64,000 nucleotides of DNA from Phycicoccus avicenniae_A (lineage in GTDB: Bacteria; Actinomycetota; Actinomycetes; Actinomycetales; Dermatophilaceae), in the NCBI RefSeq assembly GCF_050496545.1, contig NZ_JBNVZV010000006.1, positions 1 to 64,000 on the forward strand. Direction: 5' to 3'. Shown here in pieces: positions 24,663-35,787 of this stretch; within the stretch, counting starts at the first letter, position 1, and each line of letters starts with the position of its first letter. The position numbers and the translations under genes are program-made. A model generated the notes under the pieces. That model saw nothing but the letters and a program-made list of their open reading frames with translations. It searched no databases and had not been told where the DNA came from.

Positions 24663-25931
24663 GTGCCCGCACCGACCGACCACCTCGTGGGGCTGCTCCT
24701 CGGCGCCGAGGAGGACTGGCCCACCGCTTTCGAGTCCCTCGCCCGCCGGCTGGGGGTGCTCCGCGCACCCGACGGCACCGAGCACACCCTGACCACCGAG
24801 CGGATGACCATCGAGCCGTTCAACCTGCGCGACAAGCCGCGCCACGAGCTGGTCATCGACCGCCTCGCGCACTGGTACTACCACCCGCGCGAGTGGCTCA
24901 AGAAGGTCGCGCTGATGGACGACGTCTACCTGCTCAACAGCCCGTTCACGTTCCAGTCGATGGAGAAGCACTCGGCGTACTGCGCGCTGATGCGGCTCGG
25001 GTTCGACGTCCCCGAGACCGTGCTCGTGCCGTACAAGAACCCCGTCGACAACGCGCGGTGGGCCTACACGTCGGCGAAATACAACCGCGGCTTCGACCTC
25101 GACGAGATCGCCGGCTCGCTCGGGTACCCGCTCTTCATGAAGCCCTTCGACGGCGGCGGCTGGCGCGGGGTGTCGATGGTCCGCGACCCCGAGGACCTGC
25201 ACCGCTCCTACGACGACTCCGGCGAGATGCTCATGCACCTCCAGGCCTCGGTCCCGGACTTCGAGCACTTCGCGCGGTCGCTCACCATCGGCCCGGAGAC
25301 GATGGTGATGCGCTTCCGCCCGGACGAGCCGATGCACGACCGGTACTCCGTGGCGCACGGCTTCCTCAGCGACGAGGTCGGACGCGAGGTGGTGACGACG
25401 AGCCAGACGGTGAACGCCTTCTTCCGGTGGGAGTTCAACTCCTGCGAGATGCTGGTCAAGGACGGCGTCGTGTACCCCATCGACTACGCGAACGCCTGCC
25501 CCGACGTCGCGGTCACGTCGCTGCACTACTACTTCCCGTGGGCGATGTCGGCGCTGCTGCGCTGGACGGCGTTCTGCACCGTCACCGGTCGCAAGCCGCG
25601 CACGCAGGTCGACACCGCACCGTGGTTCGCGGTGGCCGACGACGAGGTGCTCGACCACGCCGGGCGGCTCGGCGCCTACCAGGCCCTCGCCGACGACTAC
25701 TTCGAGACCGAGCGCTACCGGGCCTTCTGCGACACCACGCTCGCCCATGTCGACGAGATGGTCCTCGACTGGATCGGTTCCGACGACTTCCGCCGGCTGC
25801 TCACCTCGACGATCCAGCAGACCTACCCGCCCCAGGAGTGGGAGCGGTTCGAGGCCCACTTCGGCGGCCTGCTCGGGCTCTGGCTCTCCGACGAGCAGGC
25901 CCGCCTCGCCGCCTCGTCCGTCACCGACTGA
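24663..25931 (+). CDS. ATP-grasp ligase-like protein
   Basis: A 422-residue protein. The ATP-grasp core begins near residue 95; SLGYPLFMKPFDGGGWRGVS is the Lys plus glycine-rich lid loop, followed by LQASVPDFEHFARSLTIGPE and the metal-binding WEFNSCEMLVKDGVVYPIDY-AN at about 258-280. Such folds join a carboxylate to an amine, thiol or hydroxyl with ATP. Start GTG at 24663 has GGAAGGA upstream. Position directly after two esterases suggests formation and cleavage of one ester or amide product; that is inference. Confidence 0.8.
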   Translation: MPAPTDHLVGLLLGAEEDWPTAFESLARRLGVLRAPDGTEHTLTTERMTIEPFNLRDKPRHELVIDRLAHWYYHPREWLKKVALMDDVYLLNSPFTFQSMEKHSAYCALMRLGFDVPETVLVPYKNPVDNARWAYTSAKYNRGFDLDEIAGSLGYPLFMKPFDGGGWRGVSMVRDPEDLHRSYDDSGEMLMHLQASVPDFEHFARSLTIGPETMVMRFRPDEPMHDRYSVAHGFLSDEVGREVVTTSQTVNAFFRWEFNSCEMLVKDGVVYPIDYANACPDVAVTSLHYYFPWAMSALLRWTAFCTVTGRKPRTQVDTAPWFAVADDEVLDHAGRLGAYQALADDYFETERYRAFCDTTLAHVDEMVLDWIGSDDFRRLLTSTIQQTYPPQEWERFEAHFGGLLGLWLSDEQARLAASSVTD

Positions 25932-25933
25932 CG

Positions 25934-26389
25934 GTGACGCCCTCAGCGAGCGAGCCGGTCGACCCCGTCGCCGAGCGCCGCCGCCAGGCCCGGGAGAACG
26001 CCGAGTACCACCACGCGGCCGCCGCCCGCGCCGCCGAGGCCGAGGCGCGGCAGACGGCCCCGATGGTGGCCGCGTTCGCCGAGGCGATGCGCTCGGCCGG
26101 GGTCGAGCCGGTCCGGCTGCGGGCCCGCCCCTACAGCGGCGGGGGGAGCCTGCGCACCGACGTCGTCGGCTGGTACGTGCGGCGCGACCAGCGGGCCGGC
26201 GTCGGTACCGACGGCCGGTGGTACGTCCTCGTCGTGGCACCCAGCCTGCGCGGGCGGCTGGCCGGCGTCCACGTCGAGCCCGCCGACGCCCCGCTCCAGG
26301 TCGGCGCGGGCGGCCGGGACGGTGACTCGGTGGCGCTCGACGTCCTGCTCCGGCTGCGTCTCGAGGCGGGCGCGGACTTCCCCGCCTGA
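25934..26389 (+). CDS. Hypothetical protein following ATP-grasp gene
   Basis: A 151-residue soluble protein with an Ala/Arg/Glu-rich coiled-coil-like N-terminal 45 residues and a small basic beta-rich C-terminal domain (RTDVVGWYVRRDQRAGVGTD, GRWYVLVVAPSLRGRLAG). GTG at 25934 starts 2 nt after the preceding stop, so it is in the same operon. I do not recognise a family. Its stop lies 3 nt from that of the converging NmrA-like gene. Confidence 0.65.
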   Translation: MTPSASEPVDPVAERRRQARENAEYHHAAAARAAEAEARQTAPMVAAFAEAMRSAGVEPVRLRARPYSGGGSLRTDVVGWYVRRDQRAGVGTDGRWYVLVVAPSLRGRLAGVHVEPADAPLQVGAGGRDGDSVALDVLLRLRLEAGADFPA

Positions 26390-26392
26390 GCG

Positions 26393-27316
26393 TCAGGGCG
26401 TCCGGGCCACCGCGACGCCGTGTTCGGCGGCCACCCGCGCCACGAAGTCGGCGTACGGGGTGGGCGGTCGACCCAGCAGCCGCTCGGTGGTCGCGAGGTC
26501 CGAGCGCGACGTCGCCACGGGGAGACCCCGGATGAGGCGCATCGAGGCGAGCCAGTCCTCGAGGCGGTGCCCCGTGACGTGGGCCCGCAGCGCGGCCTCG
26601 AGCGCCGCGTCGTCGTCCCCCGCGTAGCGGACCGGCCGGCCGAGCACCGAGGCCCAGGTGGCCGCGCACTCCGGCCCGGTGACCGAGCGCGGCCCGACCA
26701 CCGGGTAGGTGCCCGCCGGGAACGCCGGGTCGAGCAGGGCGGTGGCGGCGATCTCGCCGAGGTCGCGCAGGTCGACGCGGTTGAGCCCCTTGGGGTGGCA
26801 CGGGTGGACGAAGGTGCCCTCGCGGACGACGTCGAGGAGGACCTCGTCGTTCTGCATGAAGTTGCTGACGGCGAGCACCACCGGGCGGGTGGCCGAGGTC
26901 TGCACCATCCGGGCCACCTCGAGCTTCCCGCGGTAGCGCGGCAGCTTGTGGCCGAAGTAGCGGCGCATGACCCAGGCGAGGAGCGGGTTGCCGGCGATGG
27001 CGACGCCGGCGAAGACCATCCGGGCCCCGGCGTCCTCGCAGGCGCGCACGACGGCGGTGCTGAGGGCCACCTCGTCCTCCTCGTGGGGGGAGATGTGGAA
27101 GACGGCCCGGATGCCGACGAGCGCGTCCCGCAGGTCCTGCGGGTCGCGCAGGTCGCCGACGCGCACGTCGAGGTCGTCGGTGGCGGCGAGGCGGGAGGGG
27201 TCGCGGACGAGCACGCGGGCGCCGGCGCCGCGACGGCGCAGGGCGGCGAGGACCTCGCGGCCCATGAGGCCGGTGCCTCCGAGGACCAGGACGTCGGACG
27301 GGGTGATGGTGGGCAT
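26393..27316 (-). CDS. NmrA-like NAD(P)-binding protein
   Basis: A 307-residue atypical short-chain dehydrogenase. The nucleotide motif is VLVLGGTGLMGREVLAALRR at 9-28, followed by VGDLRDPQDLRDALVGIRAV, FHISPHEEDE and the YRGKLEVARMVQ segment instead of a clear YxxxK. NmrA-like members bind NAD(P) and act as redox sensors or reduce small ketones or quinones. ATG at 27316 has GAGGAG 7 nt upstream. The divergent region to the hemerythrin gene carries CAAG direct repeats. Confidence 0.85.
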   Translation of the reverse strand: MPTITPSDVLVLGGTGLMGREVLAALRRRGAGARVLVRDPSRLAATDDLDVRVGDLRDPQDLRDALVGIRAVFHISPHEEDEVALSTAVVRACEDAGARMVFAGVAIAGNPLLAWVMRRYFGHKLPRYRGKLEVARMVQTSATRPVVLAVSNFMQNDEVLLDVVREGTFVHPCHPKGLNRVDLRDLGEIAATALLDPAFPAGTYPVVGPRSVTGPECAATWASVLGRPVRYAGDDDAALEAALRAHVTGHRLEDWLASMRLIRGLPVATSRSDLATTERLLGRPPTPYADFVARVAAEHGVAVARTP

Positions 27317-27403
27317 CGGAGCTCCTCGGATCGGTGGGGTGGGCCGGCCCTCGCCGGTCCCGTCGCTGCTGACGGGGAGACCCTCGCGCGGCCCGCTTCG
27401 GCG

Positions 27404-27483
27404 CCTCTTGCGTCCGGCTTGGGCCGGACCGGCGCGGCGCAGCGCGCCGGCCCAAGTGGCGGTCAAGCGCCTCCCGTCACGGT
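27404..27483. promoter_or_regulatory. Divergent control region with two CAAG direct-repeat boxes
   Basis: On the plus strand CAAGTGG (27453) and CAAGCGC (27464) are spaced 11 bp start to start and followed after 7 nt by CACGGT (27478-27483). On the minus strand CAAGCCG (from 27421) and CAAGAGG (from 27410) have the same 11-bp period, facing the NmrA-like gene, but no clear -10 follows. The two boxes are the ends of an interrupted inverted repeat (CTTGGG...CCCAAG). Heptamers with a 4-bp spacer are the binding form of SARP regulators. Confidence 0.5.
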
Positions 27484-27529
27484 GGTCGCAGACGGCCCCC
27501 ACCGGTGGCCGACCGACCGAGGAGCACCG

Positions 27530-28264
27530 ATGCACCCCGACACCACCGTCCTGCAGCACCCCCGCCAGCTCGACCTGCCCGGCCAGAGCCACGTCGCGGA
27601 GGGCCCCCACGACCAGACCGGCATGTACGTGATGCACCACGCCTTCCGCCGCGACCTGGACGCCTTCCGCCGCGCCGTGCCACGGACCCCCACCGGCGAC
27701 GCGGCCACCTGGAAGGCGCTGGACGCGCGCTGGGCCCGCTTCGCCGCGATCCTGCACCACCACCACACCGCCGAGGACGAGGCGTACTGGCCGCTGCTCG
27801 CCGCCGTCGCACAGCGCGGGACCGACGAGGACCGGGCCGAGGTCGCGGCGATGGCCGACGAGCACGCCGGCATCGACCCCGAGCTCGAGGCCTGCGCCGC
27901 CGCGTTCGCCGCGGTCCTGGACCACCCGTGCGACGCGCACCGCAACGCGCTCGACCTGCGCGTGGCGGGCCTCCAGGAGCTGCTCCTCGAGCACCTCGAG
28001 CACGAGGAGGGCGTCGTCCTCCCGATGCTCCAGCGCATCTGGACCGACGAGGAGTTCGCGGCCGCCGAGAAGGGCGTGCAGGAGTACTACCCGGTCAAGG
28101 ACGCGCCGTTCATCGTCGCCTGGGCGCTCGACGGCCTGCCCGAGGAGGGGCGCCGGCGGATGGTCGCGCTCGCCGGGCGCGCCTACGGCGTGCTGCACGT
28201 CCTGGTGCGCGGCCGCTACGCCCGCCGCGAGCGGATGACCTTCCGCTACGCCGACGCCCCGTGA
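27530..28264 (+). CDS. Hemerythrin-domain protein
   Basis: A 244-residue four-helix-bundle protein. The metal ligands fit the HHE/hemerythrin pattern: MYVMHHAFRRDLDAF, FAAILHHHHTAEDEAYWPLL, ADEHAGIDPELEA, and LLLEHLEHEEGVVLPML. Such proteins bind a di-iron centre and sense or carry oxygen, nitric oxide or peroxide. ATG at 27530 has GGAG 6 nt upstream. Its promoter has a SARP-type direct repeat, and it sits beside the SARP gene with converging stops 10 bp apart. Confidence 0.88.
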   Translation: MHPDTTVLQHPRQLDLPGQSHVAEGPHDQTGMYVMHHAFRRDLDAFRRAVPRTPTGDAATWKALDARWARFAAILHHHHTAEDEAYWPLLAAVAQRGTDEDRAEVAAMADEHAGIDPELEACAAAFAAVLDHPCDAHRNALDLRVAGLQELLLEHLEHEEGVVLPMLQRIWTDEEFAAAEKGVQEYYPVKDAPFIVAWALDGLPEEGRRRMVALAGRAYGVLHVLVRGRYARRERMTFRYADAP

Positions 28265-28274
28265 GTCCCGTGGG

Positions 28275-31200
28275 TCAGAACCCCACCGCGGCGCGCCGCT
28301 CGGCGAGCCAGCCGAGGTAGGTCGTGAGCTCCCACTCCCGGCCCAGGGCCTCGGCACGGGCCGCGGCCCGGGCGGCCTCGTCGGGCTCGCCGAGCACGGC
28401 CAGCGCGACGGCCAGGTAGCCGTCGACGGGCCCGAAGCCGATGGAGACCCCGGCCACGACCATCCGCCCGCTCGTGGACCGCAGGGTCGCGAGGGCCTGC
28501 CGGGCGGGTGCCGGGTCGCCGGTGAGGGCCGAGATGTCCGCGCGCTCGGCGGCCTCCATCGTCGCGTGCCAGAGGTCCGGGACGGGGGGCAGGGGACTGC
28601 GGGTGATGGCCTCTCGCACCTCCTCGATGCGGCCGGCGCGGGCCAGCTGGAAGAGCATCCCGACCTCGAGGAACGGGTCGGGCGTCGCCGCCATGACCTG
28701 CCGGAAGGCCTCGGCGACCGCGGGCGTCACCTCGGGGCGCCAGGCCCCGGCGGCGAAGGCGAGGGCGAAGTCCATCGAGTCGTCGGCCGGGGTCGTCACC
28801 TCGCCGCGCAGCTCGCGCAGCCGGGCCTCGGTGGCGTCGGCCTCCTCGCGGCGGCCGGCCATGTGCTCGAGTCCGAGGCGGACCAGGCCCAGGGCGAACT
28901 CGACGTAGGGCAGCCGGCGGCGCCGGGCCAGGGCCTCGGCCGCGGCGGAGTGCTCGAGCCACCCGTCGCGGTAGCCGGCCTCGACGCAGGCGCCGGCGAG
29001 CGCGGCGTTCCCGACGGCCTCGGCGGCCTCGTCCCCGCAGGCCCGGGCCGTCTCGATCTCCTCACGGGCCAGCTCGAGGCGGCGACCGAGGTGGTGGGCG
29101 CGCCACAGCGCCATCCACGCCGTGCGGGCCGCCCAGCACCGGAGCTCGGGGTCCCCGACCCGGCGGGCCAGGGCCAGTCCCTCGTCGACGAGCGCCTCCA
29201 CCTCGGGCTCGTACCCCGGCGCGTAGTAGAGCTGGAGTGCGAGGGCGAGCATGAGGCGGCACCGGGTCGGGTGGTCCTGCGCGCCCGCCGAGCGGAGCAC
29301 GGTGCGCAGGTCGTCGACGAGGTCCTCGAAGACCTCGCCGTAGGCCTGCGGGAGCCAGATGTTGTAGCGGGAGAGGGCCGCGACGGCCGTGGCGACGCGC
29401 TGCGGGTCGTCGGCGTCGCGGGCGAGCCCCACCGCCTCGACGACGGCCTCGACGACCCGGCGCCAGCGGGCGGCGCGGGCCCCGACCTCCGCGTAGGCCA
29501 GGAGCAGGTCGTAGCGCTCCTCGGCGGTGGCGGCGGGGTCGAGCGCGTGGCTGTGCAGGGCGTCGGCGAGCAGGGTCGTGGCCTCGACGTTGGCCCAGTC
29601 CCGGCGGGCCAGCCCGGCCGCGGCGACGGCGGCGCGCCACGCGGCCGGTGCGTGCACCGGACCCGCGGCCCGCCAGTGCCGCGCGAGCTCGAAGGTCCGT
29701 TCCGTCGGGCCGAGGGCCAGCGCCGGGGCCGTCCCCAGGGCCTGCGCGATGCGCGCGTGGACGCGCGAGACCCGGCCGGCGGGCGCGGCGGCGAGCACCG
29801 CGTCCCGGCTCAGGGCGTGCTCGAAGGCGACCCGGCCGTCCTCGCGCACGCGGACGATGCCGATGCGCTGGGCCGGCAGGAGGCGCTCGAGCACCACCTC
29901 GGGGCTCCACCCGCCGACGTGGGCGAGCAGGGGTGTGGAGGGCTCCCGCCCGAGCGCCGCGCAGACGAGCAGCGCCTCGCGCGTGTCCTCGGGCAGGCCG
30001 GCGAGGCGCTCGGCGACCACCGTCGTGACCGAGGAGGGGACGGTGTCGTGCCACCCCCCACCGGCCAGGCCCGTCCGCGCGAGCTCGACGAGGAAGAAGG
30101 GGTTGCCGCCGGTGTCGGCGCACCACGTCGCGACGGGGGCGCGGCCGGCGTCCCCGACGAGGTCGTCGACCAGGGCAGCGGCCTGGGCCGGGTCCAGGCC
30201 CGCCGGCTCGAGGACGCCGGCGCCGTGCCGCGCGAGGACCGCGCCGAGGTCGAGCAGGGCGCCTGCGGGTTCCGGGTGGCGACGGCGGGTCAGAACCAGG
30301 GCGACCCGGTCCCCGGGGCCGAGAGCGGTGACGAGGTGGGCCAGGGCCCGCAGCGTCCGGGTGTCGGCCCAGTGCAGGTCCTCGACGACGAGCAGCAGGG
30401 GGTCGCGGCGGGCGCGCTGCCGGACGGCCCGCACGAGCGCCTCCTGCACGGCGAAGGCGCGCTGCGGCGCGTCGACGTCCTCGTCGGGCGTGGGCGCCGC
30501 GGCCGGGGGCTCGACCCCCAGCGCCTCGAGCAGCGCGTACCACGGCCAGAGCGGCGGTGCGCCGTCGTCGTGCGAGCACCGGGCCACCGCGCTCGTCGCC
30601 CCGAGGCGGCCCGCGACGGCGACGGTGTCGTGCACGAGGCGGGTCTTGCCGATGCCCGGCTCGCCGACGACCACGACCACGCCGGGGCGGCCCGCGACGG
30701 CCTCGGCGACCAGCGCCTCGAGGGTCGCGGCCTCGCGCTCGCGGCCGACCGTTCCCCAGGCGGGCGCGGACCGGGGCGCGGCGGCCGGGGCCTCCTCCGG
30801 TGCGACGGTGGGCGCGGAGCCGGAGCCGGGGCGGGACCCGGCCCCGGGGGTGTCGGTCGGGGGCTCGACGAGCGTGGACCACAGGGCGGGGTCCTGGCGC
30901 AGCAGGGCGCCCTCGAGCGCGCGGACGTCCGGGCCCGGGTCGAGCCCCAGCTCGTCGGAGAGCAGCCGCCGGTGCTCGCGCAGGTCCTCCAGGGCCTCGA
31001 CCTGGCGACCCGAGCGCAGCAGGGCCAGGGCGCGCAGGCACCGGCTGCGCTCGCGCAACGGGTCCCGCGCCACCGCCTGCTCGCTCGCGGCGACGACGGC
31101 CGCGTGCTCGCCGAGGGCGAGGAGGACGACCTGGAGGTCCTCCTGCGCGCCGGCGCGCAGCTCGTCGAGGGAGGCCCGCTCGGCGAGGACGTCCGGGTGG

Positions 31201-31688
31201 TCGCCGAGGTCGGCGAAGGCGGGCCCCCGCCAGGTGGCGAGGGCCCGCTCGAGGGCGTCGGCGAGGGTGGCCGCCTCTGCCGCCGACGGCCAGGCGGGCG
31301 AGCGCCCGGGGCCCAGCTGGGACCACAGGGGCGCCGCGGCCGCGTGCAGCCGGCGCGCCTCGGCGGCGAAGCGCACGGCATCGACCCGCTCCGCGGGCAG
31401 CAGCAGCCGGTAGCCGTCGTCGGTGGTGGCGATGGCCGAGGACGCGGTGCGGGGCGCCAGGGCCGGTTCGAAGGCCCGGCGCAGGGTGCTCAGGTACGCG
31501 TGGAGGGTGCCGTGCGCCCCCGGGGGCGGGCCGGCGCCCCACACGAGGTCGACGACGCGGTCGGCGCTGACGTCGCGGCCGGGGGCGAGGGCCAGGGCGG
31601 CGAGGACGGCGCGCGGCTTGCGCGCGAGCGTGGCCTCGCCCCCGTCGGCCCCGACGGCGACGGTGCTCCCGAGGACTCCCACCTCCAC
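28275..31688 (-). CDS. SARP-type regulator with BTAD, AAA ATPase and TPR domains
   Basis: A 1137-residue large SARP, AfsR/LuxR-like in build. Residues 1-85 are the OmpR-type winged helix (KPRAVLAALALAPGRDVSAD, HGTLHAYLSTLRRAFEP); the bacterial transcriptional activation domain runs to about 265 (QEDLQVVLLALGEHAAVV, LREHRRLLSDELGLDPGPDV). A Pro/Ala linker leads to an ATPase with Walker A VVGEPGIGKTRLV at about 341-353 and Walker B LLLVVEDLHWAD, then C-terminal helical repeats. GTG at 31688 is chosen because TAGGGT precedes it by 7 nt; GTG at 31697 overlaps that box. Flanking genes carry matching direct repeats and are its likely targets. Confidence 0.9.
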   Translation of the reverse strand: MEVGVLGSTVAVGADGGEATLARKPRAVLAALALAPGRDVSADRVVDLVWGAGPPPGAHGTLHAYLSTLRRAFEPALAPRTASSAIATTDDGYRLLLPAERVDAVRFAAEARRLHAAAAPLWSQLGPGRSPAWPSAAEAATLADALERALATWRGPAFADLGDHPDVLAERASLDELRAGAQEDLQVVLLALGEHAAVVAASEQAVARDPLRERSRCLRALALLRSGRQVEALEDLREHRRLLSDELGLDPGPDVRALEGALLRQDPALWSTLVEPPTDTPGAGSRPGSGSAPTVAPEEAPAAAPRSAPAWGTVGREREAATLEALVAEAVAGRPGVVVVVGEPGIGKTRLVHDTVAVAGRLGATSAVARCSHDDGAPPLWPWYALLEALGVEPPAAAPTPDEDVDAPQRAFAVQEALVRAVRQRARRDPLLLVVEDLHWADTRTLRALAHLVTALGPGDRVALVLTRRRHPEPAGALLDLGAVLARHGAGVLEPAGLDPAQAAALVDDLVGDAGRAPVATWCADTGGNPFFLVELARTGLAGGGWHDTVPSSVTTVVAERLAGLPEDTREALLVCAALGREPSTPLLAHVGGWSPEVVLERLLPAQRIGIVRVREDGRVAFEHALSRDAVLAAAPAGRVSRVHARIAQALGTAPALALGPTERTFELARHWRAAGPVHAPAAWRAAVAAAGLARRDWANVEATTLLADALHSHALDPAATAEERYDLLLAYAEVGARAARWRRVVEAVVEAVGLARDADDPQRVATAVAALSRYNIWLPQAYGEVFEDLVDDLRTVLRSAGAQDHPTRCRLMLALALQLYYAPGYEPEVEALVDEGLALARRVGDPELRCWAARTAWMALWRAHHLGRRLELAREEIETARACGDEAAEAVGNAALAGACVEAGYRDGWLEHSAAAEALARRRRLPYVEFALGLVRLGLEHMAGRREEADATEARLRELRGEVTTPADDSMDFALAFAAGAWRPEVTPAVAEAFRQVMAATPDPFLEVGMLFQLARAGRIEEVREAITRSPLPPVPDLWHATMEAAERADISALTGDPAPARQALATLRSTSGRMVVAGVSIGFGPVDGYLAVALAVLGEPDEAARAAARAEALGREWELTTYLGWLAERRAAVGF

Positions 31689-31695
31689 GGGCGTC

Positions 31696-31701
31696 ACCCT
31701 A
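31696..31701 (-). promoter_or_regulatory. Leaderless -10 element for the SARP gene (TAGGGT)
   Basis: On the minus strand TAGGGT is followed after 7 nt by GTG at 31688, which sets the start of the SARP gene. Confidence 0.5.
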
Positions 31702-31759
31702 GTGACGACGGCGCGTCCGGCACACCCCTCCGGGGAACTTCGGTGCGCCGGGCGAATCC

Positions 31760-31790
31760 CAAGGTCAGGCCAAGGACGGGGCCGCACGCT
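31760..31790 (+). promoter_or_regulatory. SARP-type direct repeat and -10
   Basis: CAAGGTC (31760-31766) and CAAGGAC (31771-31777) are 7-mers separated by 4 bp, followed after 7 nt by CACGCT at 31785-31790. This is the geometry of SARP-activated promoters, where the repeats replace the -35. The same repeat-to--10 spacing occurs in front of the hemerythrin gene. Confidence 0.6.
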
Positions 31791-31821
31791 CTGGGAGTTG
31801 ACACCGATGTCAGGAGCCGCG

Positions 31822-34088
<2,267 letters not shown>

Positions 34089-34157
34089 GCCCTCGATCCT
34101 CGCAGAGCCAAAGGGGGCGGGGACAGCGTCGGTGTCCGCGAGATCACACGGGGAACA

Positions 34158-34171
34158 TGCCCCAGGGGGTA
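34158..34171. promoter_or_regulatory. CsoR/CstR-like operator palindrome
   Basis: TGCCCCAGGGGGTA matches the form TACCCC-NN-GGGGTA with one mismatch. Such sequences are bound by the CsoR family, including the persulfide sensor CstR. It lies 34 bp before the SQR-like gene. No CsoR-family gene is present in the window. Confidence 0.45.
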
Positions 34172-34204
34172 CAAAACGTCTACGACACGGAGTAGTACTG
34201 AAGC

Positions 34205-35446
34205 ATGGGTACGCCACGGAAGCTGGTCGTCCTCGGGGCCGGGACGGCCGGGACGATGATCGTCAACACGCTGCGCAAGCGGCTCCCGCGCGAGGAGTGG
34301 TCGATCACCGTCGTCGACCGTGACGACGTCCACGACTACCAGCCCGGGTACCTGTTCCTGCCGTTCGGCACGTACACCCCCCAGCAGGTGCGGCGCCTGC
34401 GCAGCCCGCTCGTCCACGACGGCGTCGGGCTCGTCCTGGCCGAGGTCGAGCGGGTCGACACCACGGCCCGCGAGGTCCTCCTGCGGGACGGTCGCCGGCT
34501 GGGGTACGACCAGCTCGTCATCGCCTCCGGCACCACCCCCCGCCCCGAGCAGACCGAGGGCACCCTCGGCCCGCAGTGGCACCGGGAGGTCGGTGAGTTC
34601 TACACGTTCGAGGGTGCCCTCGCCCTGCGTGACCGGCTCGAGCGGTTCACCGGCGGCCGGCTCGTCGTGCACATCACCGAGCTCCCCATCAAGTGCCCCG
34701 TCGCGCCGCTGGAGTTCACCTTCCTCGCCGACGACTGGCTCCGGCAGCGCGGGCTGCGCGAACGCACCGAGCTGGTCTTCGTCACCCCGCTCGACGGTGC
34801 CTTCACCAAGCCGGTGGCCAGCCGGACGTTGGGAAGGCTGCTGGAGGAGAGGGACATCCACGTCGAGGCAGACTTCATGGTCGAGCGCATCGACCAGGAC
34901 CGGAAGGTCCTGGTGTCCTACGACGAGCGCGAGATCGGGTACGACCAGCTCGTCACCGTCCCGGTGAACATGGGCGCGGACTTCGTCGCGGCGTCCGGGC
35001 TGGGCGACGAGCTCAACTACGTGCCCGTGGACAAGCACACGTTCCTCGCCACCGGGCACGACGACGTCTTCGCCCTCGGCGACGCGAGCAACATCCCGAC
35101 GAGCAAGGCGGGGTCGGTCGCGCACTTCTCCGTGGAGGTGTTCTGCGACAACTTCGTCGAGCACGTCGCGGGTCGGCCGATGACGCACCGCTTCGACGGG
35201 CACGCGAACTGCTTCGTCGAGTCCGGGCACGGCAAGGCCCTGCTGCTGGACTTCAACTACGACACCGAGCCGCTCACCGGGACGTTCCCGCTGCCGCGCG
35301 TGGGGCCGATGACGCTGCTCGGGGAGTCCCGCGCCAACCACCTCGGCAAGCTCGCCTTCCGCCACCTGTACTGGAACGCCCTGCTCCCCGGACGCCCGCT
35401 CGGTCTGCCCGCCGAGATGTCGATGGCCGGCAAGAACCCCGCCTGA
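34205..35446 (+). CDS. Sulfide:quinone oxidoreductase-like flavoprotein
   Basis: A 413-residue FAD enzyme. KLVVLGAGTAGTMIVNTLRK at 6-25 binds FAD; YDQLVIASGTTPRP is the second signature; the C-terminal FAD loop is VFALGDASNIPTSKAGSVAH. One redox Cys is in LPIKCPVAPLEFTF at about 164, and a second is in HANCFVESGHGKAL at about 335, as in sulfide:quinone reductases. It heads a cluster with DsrC/TusE-like and DsrE2-like sulfur carriers, so it probably feeds electrons from sulfide or persulfide to quinone and hands on sulfane sulfur. GGAG lies 12 nt before the ATG. Confidence 0.85.
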   Translation: MGTPRKLVVLGAGTAGTMIVNTLRKRLPREEWSITVVDRDDVHDYQPGYLFLPFGTYTPQQVRRLRSPLVHDGVGLVLAEVERVDTTAREVLLRDGRRLGYDQLVIASGTTPRPEQTEGTLGPQWHREVGEFYTFEGALALRDRLERFTGGRLVVHITELPIKCPVAPLEFTFLADDWLRQRGLRERTELVFVTPLDGAFTKPVASRTLGRLLEERDIHVEADFMVERIDQDRKVLVSYDEREIGYDQLVTVPVNMGADFVAASGLGDELNYVPVDKHTFLATGHDDVFALGDASNIPTSKAGSVAHFSVEVFCDNFVEHVAGRPMTHRFDGHANCFVESGHGKALLLDFNYDTEPLTGTFPLPRVGPMTLLGESRANHLGKLAFRHLYWNALLPGRPLGLPAEMSMAGKNPA

Positions 35447-35471
35447 CCCCACCCTGCCGAAAGGACCCACG

Positions 35472-35786
35472 ATGACCACCACGACGATCGCCGGCCACGA
35501 GGTCGACGTCAACGAGGAGGGGTTCCTCACCCGCCCCGAGGAGTGGACCGAGGACCTCGCCCCGGAGCTCGCCCACCTCATCGGCCTCGAGCTCTCCGAG
35601 GAGCACTGGAGGCTCATCCGGTTCCTGCGCGAGGACCACGCCGCCCAGGGCGAGACCGCGACCCTGCGCCGCGTCTCGACGCAGACGGGGACGCCGGTCA
35701 AGACCCTCTTCACCCTGTTCCCCGGCAAGCCGGCCAAGAAGATGGCCTACGTCTCCGGCCTGCCCAAGCCGAAGGGCTGCGTGTGA
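35472..35786 (+). CDS. DsrC/TusE/DsvC-family sulfur carrier
   Basis: A 104-residue sulfur-relay protein. VNEEGFLTRPEEWTEDLAP opens the fold, then LTEEHW-like LSEEHWRLIRFLREDH and the C-terminal arm KKMAYVSGLPKPKGCV with the penultimate Cys. The second Cys that DsrC of sulfur oxidisers and reducers has 11 residues earlier is Ala here, as in TusE. It should therefore carry a persulfide on one Cys but not form the intramolecular trisulfide. AAAGGA stands before the ATG. Confidence 0.9.
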   Translation: MTTTTIAGHEVDVNEEGFLTRPEEWTEDLAPELAHLIGLELSEEHWRLIRFLREDHAAQGETATLRRVSTQTGTPVKTLFTLFPGKPAKKMAYVSGLPKPKGCV

Positions 35787-35787
35787 C

